64,000 nucleotides of DNA, from contig CAIKTE010000116.1 in NCBI GenBank assembly GCA_903830285.1, forward strand, positions 1-64,000, read 5' to 3'. Shown piece by piece: positions 45,764 to 54,677 of the stretch. The notes beneath the pieces are model-generated. The model was not told where the DNA came from, ran no database searches, and worked only from the letters and a program-made list of their open reading frames with translations. Numbering within the stretch: the stretch's first letter is position 1; each line of letters opens with the position of its first letter. The position numbers and the translations under genes are program-made. This stretch comes from an uncultured Chitinophagaceae bacterium. GTDB lineage: Bacteria > Bacteroidota > Bacteroidia > Chitinophagales > Chitinophagaceae.

Positions 45764-47446
45764 TTACAAATACGGTGCTGTGAACCCTAACTCTTTCATT
45801 CCTGTTTTTATTTCAGGGCAGCTTGTGAATAGATTCCATAGCAATCCTGTTCTGTAATTTTCGATCATAATGATCTGAGGTCCCTGATCTATTGCCAGAT
45901 AAGAAGAAGCAAACCATAGATTATTTAAACTGAATGCATCCACAAAACCATAGTTGCCCCATATCTTATTTCCCAATTTGTAATAAAAGAATTTCAATGC
46001 ATTCATTGATTGTACAGGCGTATACGGCATAGATGATATCGCGGCTGTTGCTGCAATCACACTAACATCGTTTGTTGGTGAACTTGCAGTATATCCTCCG
46101 GAAATATCGCTAGCTGTTAATCCCCAGCATGTATTACTGTATCCAAAATAACCTTTAGGATTTGCTACACAATAATTATAATTGATCTGAGTATGCGCAG
46201 TATTTTGTGTTTGATAATTAGCATATGCATCACTTAATCCTGTGGGATTGATCCCTAAGAAAGAATAATGCGCAAAGAATAACGGGCCGCCATAGGACTG
46301 CCCCAAAGGCAAAACAGTATTATAATAAGTTGCGCCGTTTTTTATCGCACCGCTATTGGCCCATCCTTTATCATACACATCTTTTGCAATGGCATGGGTT
46401 GTTGATGAAGCAGCTAAAACATAAGTGATCAATGCTTCATTCCAGCCACTTACTGGAATGCTCCAGATATCTGCCGTTGCAGTATAGGAAGGATTGTATT
46501 GCCAGTAAATGGCTTTTTGAGAGCCGTTCTGTGTAAACCAATTCCAGTCAACTGTATTCCAGATCGAATTGATACTATCTCGTAATTTCATTTCATTGGC
46601 ATCAGTACCGCTATTGAAATACTGTCTGGCGCAAAGTAATCCCTGCAATAAATAAGATGTCTCCACAATATCAGCGCCGTTATTATTTCCGAATGCAACA
46701 GTAGCACCTGTAGAACCGTTGATCCAATGCGAAAATGCGCCATGCCATCTTTGGCATTTAGTAGTCAGAAAATTAGTGATCGTGTTCAATCTTGTCACAG
46801 CATCTGTTCTGGTTATGAATCCTCTGTTTGCTGCTACGATCATGGACATGATACCAAATCCCGAACCACCGGAAGTAACCACATTATTATCACCATTATT
46901 TCTTTCCAATGCCATCCCGCATACAGGATGACCAAAGTCCCAGAAATATTTGAATGTTTGTTTTTGAACCAGGTCAAGCAGAGCACTATCTGATATCTGT
47001 GTGAATTTATCGGATGAATCGATCTTTGTATTGAATGCAATACTGGTTCCGCTAGTAAGCGATCCTCCTGCTGCCGATTTTAATGTAGTTGCAACAGATG
47101 CTATGTATTTATTAAGAAAGCTTAATGCAGAAGACGGTTGCAATAATAGGATACTGTCACCACTTTGGTAAGAAACAGTACATGCAATTGTGGCTCCGGA
47201 TACAGCATCATTCAACAAAATATTTCCGCTTACTGATTGCCGATTGATCGCTGTTGAGAACTGAAATTTAAGAATAGGACTTGTACCGATATTATAAGCA
47301 TTTGTTGGGGATATGATCCCGTCAACACTATACGATGTCATCGTAAAATTAGAGGGCGCAACAATAGGCTGTGTTGTATCTGAAGATTTATTACAACCTG
47401 CAAATACAATCATTAATAAATATGCACAACAAATTTTCGCTCTCAT
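45764..47446 (-). CDS. GH144-family glucanase-like lipoprotein with N-terminal Ig-like domain, copy 3
   Basis: A 560-residue protein made as a lipoprotein (lipobox FAGC, Cys18). An N-terminal bacterial Ig-like (Big_5-type) domain covers about 32-145, and the GH144 catalytic domain follows from SDSALLDLVQKQTFKYFWDF near 155. It keeps GGSGFGIMSMIVAANRGFI, a GADIVETSYLLQG acidic cluster and NTCWGLTASDISGGY. Unlike copies 1 and 2 it is anchored by lipid and carries a spacer domain, which suits a surface endo-enzyme that makes the first cuts. Starts 11 bp after the FG-GAP/ASPIC gene. Confidence 0.86.
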   Translation of the reverse strand: MRAKICCAYLLMIVFAGCNKSSDTTQPIVAPSNFTMTSYSVDGIISPTNAYNIGTSPILKFQFSTAINRQSVSGNILLNDAVSGATIACTVSYQSGDSILLLQPSSALSFLNKYIASVATTLKSAAGGSLTSGTSIAFNTKIDSSDKFTQISDSALLDLVQKQTFKYFWDFGHPVCGMALERNNGDNNVVTSGGSGFGIMSMIVAANRGFITRTDAVTRLNTITNFLTTKCQRWHGAFSHWINGSTGATVAFGNNNGADIVETSYLLQGLLCARQYFNSGTDANEMKLRDSINSIWNTVDWNWFTQNGSQKAIYWQYNPSYTATADIWSIPVSGWNEALITYVLAASSTTHAIAKDVYDKGWANSGAIKNGATYYNTVLPLGQSYGGPLFFAHYSFLGINPTGLSDAYANYQTQNTAHTQINYNYCVANPKGYFGYSNTCWGLTASDISGGYTASSPTNDVSVIAATAAISSMPYTPVQSMNALKFFYYKLGNKIWGNYGFVDAFSLNNLWFASSYLAIDQGPQIIMIENYRTGLLWNLFTSCPEIKTGMKELGFTAPYL

Positions 47447-47457
47447 CAGACAACCAT

Positions 47458-50400
47458 TTATTTTGATATTCCGTAAAATTCAATTCCCGCATTATTCTTC
47501 GCAACCATTAATACGTTACCATATTTTGCAGTGTGTATCCATTTCAAATCCCTCGCCTGTCCTTTTGTATCGATCACTTTCGTTTTATCCATACTGATCT
47601 TATTCTTCGATGCCGTAATATCAAATGTTGTTACAGCAGCAGCATCGTATGAACCTTCATAAGGGATCACATCCAGAAAATTTCCGGCTGATATATAGTT
47701 ATTGGTATTCGGGATCTTCTGGAAAGAGAATATGGGTGATAGTTGTTGATCAAAAGGAAGGTCCTGCTTTTTGAAATTTCCTCTCCCGTCATTGATAAAA
47801 CAAGCGGAACCTAATGTTTCGGCTTTAAGTTCAATATAATCTTTAAACAGATCGAAGAACATATACTGAACTGTTTTTCCGGCAACTTCACTATAAGTTA
47901 AATAGTGTTTTTTCAATACCGGTAATGCCTGCTCTAATTCATCTTTAGGTAAGAATGTATATTCCTTGCCATCAATAGTATAGCACATGATCTGTTCTAA
48001 AGTAGAATTAAAATCAAAATCTTTTACATACAATTTTAGTGGTCCATTTTTTCCTGCCCATAGTTTAGAATTATGTCCCCAGTTGCCTGCCAATATATCC
48101 GGATACCCATCACCATTCACATCTGTTACAAACAGACCCTGCCATAATCCTGTAGAATTAGGGATCTCTGTTTGTACAAATTTCCCTTTGTGATTCATGA
48201 ATATTTTTAATCCCATCCATTCTCCGGTTACAATCAGATCGGGCCATCCGTCATTATTCAGATCTGTAAATGAAGCAGAGGTAACCATACCCAGTTGCAT
48301 CAGGTTCATCGTTTTCATATCTGCGATATCAAACTTTCCCTTGCCATCATTGATATACAGATAAGAGTTTTGCGGCAGTCCATATTTTTGCTGATCTGTA
48401 AACATTCCAATAAAAACATCCAGGTCACCGTCATGATCGATATCTGCGACTGCAATGCATGATTTATTCCAGAATTCCTGTTGAAATGCTTTTGCAGATA
48501 AACTAAAATGTCCTTTCCCATCATTGATATAAAGTCTGTCGGAATTGGCGATACCATTAGACGGGATTTCATTTCCTCCACCCACTACCCATAGATCAGG
48601 AAAACCATCCCCATTCGCATCAAAGAAAATGGCATCTACATCTTCGCATATTCTAAACCTGTTGAATAATGCAGTATCTGATGAAATGAAATTTCCAGTG
48701 GGTTGCTGTATCATGAGTGCACCGGGCTGTCCTTTTGCGCCGCATACATAAAAATCTTCCAACCCATCTTTATTAACATCTCCTACTGCGATCTTAGGAC
48801 CACGTGTACTTTCTTTATGAGGGATCAGATATTGCAAATTGAAATCATTGAAATCATTTTCCTGATGTTTCCAATCGCATTTGATCTGATCAGTAATATT
48901 TACCAATGTTTCTTTTTTAGGAGGGAAGAAACTATTATAATCAAAATTACCTGCAGCATCTTTCTGAGATACCGTTAATTGTTTATTGATCGCAACATTT
49001 TTTAAGACCTGATATTTCTGATTAGGCCATACGATCAAAACACTATCAATATTCTTTGTTGTATCTAACCCAAAATGAAGTTTTGTTTCTGTTGAAGATT
49101 GAAAACCTCTGGTAAGCATTAATTCTTCATACTGCATTTTATCTTTTGTGAACAGATATGCTTTCGAACCAATTCCAAATTTATTATATCCATCGCCTTT
49201 AAAATTTATGGTAAGATGATTTTTATTTTGTGAATTATTTTTAAAGATGAGGGCTTTAGAATTAAGTGCATTCACTATCAAATCTAAATTGCCGGTATTA
49301 TTTAAATCAGCATAAGTTGCTCCGTTATAAAATCCTTTCTTATCAAATCCCCAATCTTTTCCAATATCATGAAACTGCCCGTTGCCATCGCCTTTATACA
49401 TAAAACAATAAGAACTTCCTTCAGGCATTTTATCTACTGTTACATCATCATATTTACTGGATGCATTTCTGTTTATTTGTGCTGCCAAACTTGAAACAAA
49501 ACGTATATAATCCAAGTCCACAGGCCGTTTTAAAATTCCGCTTGTAATAAAAAGATCTTTATTCCCATCATTATCAAAGTCGGCCATCAAAGGACTCCAA
49601 CTCCAATCAGTTGCCGATACGCCTGCTATCAATCCTATATCGCTAAAGCTTTTTCCGCTACCGTTATTTCTCTGTAAACAATTTCTAGAGAACTGAGGTT
49701 GATATCCATTATGCGTTATTTTAAAATCATAGATATCGCTGTGCTCATCACTTCCATATGTTTTTAAAGTTTTTTCATCAGGCGGAAGCATATCAACAGT
49801 AACTACATCCAATTGTCCATCGTTATTAAAATCGGCAATATCATTACCCATGCTGAAACGTGAATAATGATTAAAATGTTTAGCACCGCTTTCTGTAAAT
49901 GTGCCATCGCCATTATTAATATAATAATAATCGTTTTCGTGAAAATCATTTCCAATATAAATATCATCCCAACCATCATTATTCAGATCAGCAACAGCTA
50001 ATCCCAAACCATAACCAAGACTACTTTGATTGATACCTGCTTCTTTAGAAACGTTTGTAAATTTTCCGGTGGTCTTGATATCATTTCTAAATAAATAATC
50101 ACCTGCATTAGGGTCGAAACCTCTGCGGTGACTTGTATCTACAATATTTTGGTAAGGTTGCTGCGATTCATTCAAAATAAAACAATCCAAATAACCATCG
50201 TGATTATAATCGAAGAAAGCGGTTTGTACAGTATAACCCGAAAAATCTAACCCGTATTTAGCAGCACTTTCAGTAAAAGTACCATCCCCATTATTTATAA
50301 AAAGCTCGTTGTGTCCGTTTAATCCATAAGCATTGTTTATTGAAGAAACATAAATGTCTAACAATCCATCGCCGTTTATATCTGCCATTGTAGAACCTGT

Positions 50401-50742
50401 GCACCAGTCTGCAGTGCCCGCCACGCCTGCTTTATCGGTAATATCTTCAAACTGATAATTCCCCTTATTCAAATACAATTTATTATGGCCTTTACTGTTA
50501 CCGGTAAAATAAATATCCGGTAACCCGTCATTATTTATATCGCCAACAGATACACCACCGCCATTGTAATAATAGAGATAATATAAAATGCCGAAACCTT
50601 TTTTATTCTCTAAATTGTTTTCAAAATTGATATTTGTTTTGGAAGAAGACAAACTTGTAAACCCCCTGTCTGATTGCTTACAGGAAATAAAAAATAGGCC
50701 TATAAAAAGATACACACTAAAAAATATTTTCGCTTTAACCAT
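47458..50742 (-). CDS. Large FG-GAP/VCBS and ASPIC/UnbV lipoprotein (CRTAC1-like)
   Basis: A 1094-residue lipoprotein (lipobox FISC, Cys21). It is filled with FG-GAP/VCBS calcium-binding blades such as GDINNDGLPDIYFTGN, DINGDGLLDIYVSS and DLNNDGWDDIYIGND. In the middle is an ASPIC/UnbV domain (about 515-590; GIGSKAYLFTKDK ... LHFGLDTTKNIDSVLIVWPN), then a second run of blades (DVNKDGLEDFYVCG, DIDHDGDLDVFIG, DLNNDGWPDLIVTG). Proteins of this build are common in Bacteroidota next to SusCD and are thought to be surface-exposed, but no function is proven. It lies between a heptaheme cytochrome and the glycosidases, 11-50 bp from each. Confidence 0.88.
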   Translation of the reverse strand: MVKAKIFFSVYLFIGLFFISCKQSDRGFTSLSSSKTNINFENNLENKKGFGILYYLYYYNGGGVSVGDINNDGLPDIYFTGNSKGHNKLYLNKGNYQFEDITDKAGVAGTADWCTGSTMADINGDGLLDIYVSSINNAYGLNGHNELFINNGDGTFTESAAKYGLDFSGYTVQTAFFDYNHDGYLDCFILNESQQPYQNIVDTSHRRGFDPNAGDYLFRNDIKTTGKFTNVSKEAGINQSSLGYGLGLAVADLNNDGWDDIYIGNDFHENDYYYINNGDGTFTESGAKHFNHYSRFSMGNDIADFNNDGQLDVVTVDMLPPDEKTLKTYGSDEHSDIYDFKITHNGYQPQFSRNCLQRNNGSGKSFSDIGLIAGVSATDWSWSPLMADFDNDGNKDLFITSGILKRPVDLDYIRFVSSLAAQINRNASSKYDDVTVDKMPEGSSYCFMYKGDGNGQFHDIGKDWGFDKKGFYNGATYADLNNTGNLDLIVNALNSKALIFKNNSQNKNHLTINFKGDGYNKFGIGSKAYLFTKDKMQYEELMLTRGFQSSTETKLHFGLDTTKNIDSVLIVWPNQKYQVLKNVAINKQLTVSQKDAAGNFDYNSFFPPKKETLVNITDQIKCDWKHQENDFNDFNLQYLIPHKESTRGPKIAVGDVNKDGLEDFYVCGAKGQPGALMIQQPTGNFISSDTALFNRFRICEDVDAIFFDANGDGFPDLWVVGGGNEIPSNGIANSDRLYINDGKGHFSLSAKAFQQEFWNKSCIAVADIDHDGDLDVFIGMFTDQQKYGLPQNSYLYINDGKGKFDIADMKTMNLMQLGMVTSASFTDLNNDGWPDLIVTGEWMGLKIFMNHKGKFVQTEIPNSTGLWQGLFVTDVNGDGYPDILAGNWGHNSKLWAGKNGPLKLYVKDFDFNSTLEQIMCYTIDGKEYTFLPKDELEQALPVLKKHYLTYSEVAGKTVQYMFFDLFKDYIELKAETLGSACFINDGRGNFKKQDLPFDQQLSPIFSFQKIPNTNNYISAGNFLDVIPYEGSYDAAAVTTFDITASKNKISMDKTKVIDTKGQARDLKWIHTAKYGNVLMVAKNNAGIEFYGISK

Positions 50743-50790
50743 ATATTACAATTAACGTTTATCAAATTTATTTTGAAGATGCTACACCTA

Positions 50791-52017
50791 TTACTGTTTG
50801 TTTTGTAACAGATATTTTTTTGTTTCTTCCGGATATACAGAAATAAAATGCGAACGCATAGTCGCTGATGTTGGCAGATCATCGCCCTGCAATAAAACCA
50901 TGATGGCTTTAGAAGGTAATTCAGGCATGTGGCAATCAATACAATTTTGAACTATCTTATTTCCAACCTGTGCTTTTTCCTTACAAAAGTTACCATTTTT
51001 TTCTGAATGACAAGTCATACAACGCTGAGAAAATACTGTTAATTTACCCGTTTCATTTTCATGAGAATTATGACAGGTATTACAGGTCATTTGACTCTTG
51101 ATAAAGCATTTACTGGCTATCAATCTGCCATACGAATTGCCATGCACATCAATATCTTCAACAGCTTTATTGGTTGTGTCCATCGTGAAGAAATCTGACA
51201 GCTTATCTCCCGCACTAAAACTAAAAGAAGGTTTAGATTTAGTTAATTTACCCCCATGACATAACCTGCAGTTTTCCAGGCTTTGTTCTCTTGTAAATAA
51301 TTTTGGATCGATGATATATCTCCCCTTCTTTTCATTGGGATTTTTTTGATGAAAATCTACGTGCTGTGCTGCCGGACCATGACATCTTTCGCAATCCACT
51401 CCGTATACGATCTTTGTTTTAGAGAAATCTTCTCTAATTGAATCTTCAGAGGATGTTTTTTCAAAGAAAGTGCTATGACATTCTAAACATCGGGAAGTTA
51501 TGGGCCTGTTAAAAACAACTTTATTGGAATATCCCGGACTATTGGACCATTGATGTGCCGAAGTAAAATAAGTGAGCGGTAATTGAAATAAATTATTCTT
51601 TCTCCAGAACAAAAATGTTTGCCCGCGTTTGCCTGAACCTACAGTGATATCAAAAGGCTGAGCCATTTTTTCAGTTCCATTGATATAGGCCACCTGATAA
51701 AAAAGATCTCCTCTTTTCTCTGCAGCTACATACACGTTGGGTTTAAATGAGAATGTATTTTGTCCCACTGCAAAACTGCCTTTAATATTTTTTTGATCTG
51801 ATCTTTGTGAAGTAAGAAAATGCGCTGTTTGTACATGCGAATCATAGATCGCTTTATGACAATTGATACAGGTTGAAGAACCTGCATATTGTTCATATTT
51901 TATTCCGGACTTAACCTTTTTTGATTCCCGGTCAATACATGTAATAAATAAAAAAATACAGGGAATCAGGACGAAAAAAATCTGTATAGATCGCCTGAAT
52001 TGTATTATTCTAAACAT
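50791..52017 (-). CDS. Heptaheme c-type cytochrome
   Basis: An exported electron carrier with seven CxxCH heme-binding motifs: CINCH (50-54), CLECH (177-181), CERCH (209-213), CRLCH (250-254), CNTCH (312-316), CMTCH (333-337) and CIDCH (359-363), in a protein of about 408 residues. The N-terminal hydrophobic segment ends FITC, a weak lipobox (Thr at -1), so it may be lipid-anchored. I chose the ATG at 52017 over an in-frame TTG three codons upstream. Spacing recalls cytochrome c554-like proteins; extra His residues can serve as distal ligands. First gene after an internal terminator in the glucan locus; the ASPIC lipoprotein starts 48 bp further on. Redox partner unknown. Confidence 0.9.
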   Translation of the reverse strand: MFRIIQFRRSIQIFFVLIPCIFLFITCIDRESKKVKSGIKYEQYAGSSTCINCHKAIYDSHVQTAHFLTSQRSDQKNIKGSFAVGQNTFSFKPNVYVAAEKRGDLFYQVAYINGTEKMAQPFDITVGSGKRGQTFLFWRKNNLFQLPLTYFTSAHQWSNSPGYSNKVVFNRPITSRCLECHSTFFEKTSSEDSIREDFSKTKIVYGVDCERCHGPAAQHVDFHQKNPNEKKGRYIIDPKLFTREQSLENCRLCHGGKLTKSKPSFSFSAGDKLSDFFTMDTTNKAVEDIDVHGNSYGRLIASKCFIKSQMTCNTCHNSHENETGKLTVFSQRCMTCHSEKNGNFCKEKAQVGNKIVQNCIDCHMPELPSKAIMVLLQGDDLPTSATMRSHFISVYPEETKKYLLQNKQ

Positions 52018-52069
52018 AAGCAGCAATTGAATGCAAGAGATACTTTAGGGCTCAATAAATACGATATAA

Positions 52070-52105
52070 AAAAAAGAAGGGCTGAAAAATTGCTTCAGCC
52101 CTCTT
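52070..52105 (-). terminator. Terminator between the SusCD-LamG and cytochrome-glycosidase parts
   Basis: Stem AGGGCTGAA / TTCAGCCCT, extended by AAGA/TCTT, loop AAATTGC. On the minus strand it is followed by a long T run. It lies about 40 bp past the LamG gene stop and splits the locus into two possible transcripts. Confidence 0.85.
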
Positions 52106-52145
52106 GATCACACTAAACTGTCAATCTAAGATCCAAAACAAACCT

Positions 52146-53003
52146 TTATTTCTTGCTATTGAATAATGCTAAAACATCAGAAGCTGACAATGCTGTACCA
52201 TACAATCTGAATTGATCAATTTGACCATCCAGATTTCCCATCCAGGTATTTGCATCATGTGCTTGTTGACCGGGTCCACCAACTGTAAAGCCGTTAGCTC
52301 CTGAGAAATCAACTGCACCCAATGGTCCTCCTACTTTATCTGTATGGAACAGTACTCCGTCAATATAAGCCAGCAAAATAGAGTTACTGGATGTATAGGT
52401 AAATGCCAGATGATGCCAGGTACCATCCAGAACTTTAGGCATCCTGTCTTCAGTGGTAGTATGTTTTGTATATTCAACCCATTGGTCCATTACATAAAAT
52501 TTGCCTGCAGCCAATGCTGTTGTACTTGGATTACCGGCATCTTCAAACTCAAAGAAGAGTTTTAAATTGGTCCAGCTATAACCTGAATTATTTAATGCAA
52601 AAGCATAATTCGTTCCGCTTCCAGCTGCCTGTGGTGTCTTTTTGATCCAGAAAGCCACTGTAAAAGCTGTTGTTGTTGAAGTGAAGTCGTTAGCTGACGG
52701 ATATTGAATAAAACCGGTTCCACCGCTACCCTGATAACTATTACCAGAAATTCCTCCGGTAACAAAAGTTCCGGAGCCATTTACTACTCCAAAATTTGCT
52801 TTGATACTATCTACCGCAGCCATCGATTTATTGGCAGTTGTTCCGTCATAAGCCGCATAAAATTTAAGCGGACCTCCGGGAAGGCTCGCATCTTGAGGAT
52901 AGTCACCTAACGCAGGTCTGTCCATTTTTTGACAACCGGTTATGATCGTGCCCAAAACCAAGATGGAAAGGGCAGCTTGAGTTGCTTTGTTTATAAAATT
53001 CAT
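52146..53003 (-). CDS. LamG/concanavalin-like lipoprotein in the SusE position
   Basis: A 285-residue lipoprotein (lipobox ITGC, Cys24) with one LamG/concanavalin-like jelly-roll domain (about 85-280): TAFTVAFWIKK near 118, DGTWHHLAFTYTSSNSILLAYIDG near 200 and DGQIDQFRLYGTALSASDV at the end are typical strands. Its place right after SusD is where surface glycan-binding proteins (SusE/F or SGBP) are found, so it probably binds the polysaccharide at the surface. About 75 bp separates it from susD. A terminator follows. Confidence 0.87.
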   Translation of the reverse strand: MNFINKATQAALSILVLGTIITGCQKMDRPALGDYPQDASLPGGPLKFYAAYDGTTANKSMAAVDSIKANFGVVNGSGTFVTGGISGNSYQGSGGTGFIQYPSANDFTSTTTAFTVAFWIKKTPQAAGSGTNYAFALNNSGYSWTNLKLFFEFEDAGNPSTTALAAGKFYVMDQWVEYTKHTTTEDRMPKVLDGTWHHLAFTYTSSNSILLAYIDGVLFHTDKVGGPLGAVDFSGANGFTVGGPGQQAHDANTWMGNLDGQIDQFRLYGTALSASDVLALFNSKK

Positions 53004-53079
53004 GACAAATTATTTATGGGTGAAAAGAAGTTTAAACTCTTTGCCTGTTTGTTACAACAGGCAAAGAGTATTTGCTGTT

Positions 53080-54654
53080 TTAATAATTAGGATTTTGTAC
53101 TAATACACCTCCTGACAAATTGATGGCAGGCTGTGGAATAGGATACAAAGCATTTTTACTCTGATAGCCTAAGCTTCCCAATGCAGATGGTGCATCGATA
53201 CCGTCAGTAGCAGGTGTCCACCTTACTAAATCATAGAATCGAACTCCCTCCATTGCAAATTCCCATCTTCTTTCTTTCTTGATCGCTGTTCTCATTTGAG
53301 CCTGATTCGTAAATGGTATAGCAGGTAAAACCGCATTACCACCTCTTGCTCTGGCCCTAATTAATTCCAAATTTTTAGCAGCTGTTGCACCATCACCTAA
53401 TTCATTGCTTGCTTCAGCCAACATTAATATCACATCAGCATAACGCAGGATCCTGTGATTGATCCAATCAGCACCACCATTACTATTTATTTTTCCGGTA
53501 TACTGTCTCATAGAAGGATCAGAATATAATTTCTTATTCCAATACGGCTGATCCAAAGATGCACCCGGAGCATATGGAGGAAGTGTTGCACCATAACCGC
53601 CCTGAGCAGGTCCGCCATCAAATTGGCCTGAATATAAAATGGTCATGGATTTTCTTGGATCTGTTGAATCCCATGCATTTTGCAGCACCTGTGTAGGAAC
53701 ATTCCATCCCCAACCTAAATTCCATGCAACAGTTGCACCACCTTGTCTTATATTTTGAGATGTACCCCAACCGTCTTGTCCATTATCATTTGTACCGTTA
53801 GCACCACAATTAGCCTGCATTTCAAATATGGATTCTACACCGTTTTTACCGGCACCATTCAAACCGTCTTTCCAAATATCTGTAAAGTTGGATGCGAGTC
53901 CATATTGTCCGGAACCAATCACTGTATTACAAAGAGAAACCACTTTAGCCCATTGTTGTCTGAACAAATAGGTTTGTGCCCATAATGTATTGGCAGCACC
54001 ACTGGTTAATCTGCCGGGATATCTATTAGTTCCTCCAACCTGCCAATTCAAAGGCAACATGGTTGAAGCAGCACTTAGATCAGCATCAATTTGAGCGTAT
54101 AAGTCAGCGATCGTTGCTTTTGGTTTATTACCTGCAGCTGCATTGGTATAATAGAAATTGATCAGCGGAACCTGACCATAAGCTTTTACCAATTCAAAGA
54201 AAGAATAAGCTCTGAAGAAATGAGCTTCTCCAATATTTCTTACGGAAGCAGGATCTGTAACTTTTAATGAATCTGCCCAATACAGTTCCTTGTTACATAA
54301 ATTAATCATGTAAAAATGATCATTCCAGTAAGTATCGGTTGCCCAATCATCTTTGGTGTATTGGAATGTTTCAAACTCAGTATTGATCTCTGCACCATCG
54401 GTCGTACTACTTCCTTTCTGTGCATCGTCATCTCTGATACTGTGAAAATCTATCCAGGGCAAAGAAGAGAATCCTGCATATCCTCTAAGTGTATTATATA
54501 GACCTAAACTTTGAGCCTCTAAAGCCCCCTGATTTAAGTCGTTAAGCGTTGCAGTTAAGGGTTGCCTATCAAGAAATTTACTGCAACCCGCTATTGTTAG
54601 AAAAAAGGTAGCTACCAGTAGTAAGCTCCCAAAAGTTTTAATATTTTTTTTCAT
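53080..54654 (-). CDS. SusD/RagB family outer-membrane glycan-binding lipoprotein
   Basis: SusD proteins cap the SusC barrel and deliver glycans. About 524 residues; the start at 54654 (MKKNIKTF) places the lipobox IAGC with Cys24, followed by SKFLDRQPL, a typical SusD opening. The TPR-like helices show NIGEAHFFRAYSFFELVKAYGQVPL near 140, and the C-terminal family block RRWEFAMEGVRFYDLVRW is near 470, with YPIPQPAINLSGG at the end. Four extra codons upstream (from 54666) are open. Downstream partner of the SusC gene, whose stop is at 54678. Confidence 0.96.
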   Translation of the reverse strand: MKKNIKTFGSLLLVATFFLTIAGCSKFLDRQPLTATLNDLNQGALEAQSLGLYNTLRGYAGFSSLPWIDFHSIRDDDAQKGSSTTDGAEINTEFETFQYTKDDWATDTYWNDHFYMINLCNKELYWADSLKVTDPASVRNIGEAHFFRAYSFFELVKAYGQVPLINFYYTNAAAGNKPKATIADLYAQIDADLSAASTMLPLNWQVGGTNRYPGRLTSGAANTLWAQTYLFRQQWAKVVSLCNTVIGSGQYGLASNFTDIWKDGLNGAGKNGVESIFEMQANCGANGTNDNGQDGWGTSQNIRQGGATVAWNLGWGWNVPTQVLQNAWDSTDPRKSMTILYSGQFDGGPAQGGYGATLPPYAPGASLDQPYWNKKLYSDPSMRQYTGKINSNGGADWINHRILRYADVILMLAEASNELGDGATAAKNLELIRARARGGNAVLPAIPFTNQAQMRTAIKKERRWEFAMEGVRFYDLVRWTPATDGIDAPSALGSLGYQSKNALYPIPQPAINLSGGVLVQNPNY

Positions 54655-54677
54655 ATAATGGTTCATTTAAAATATTA

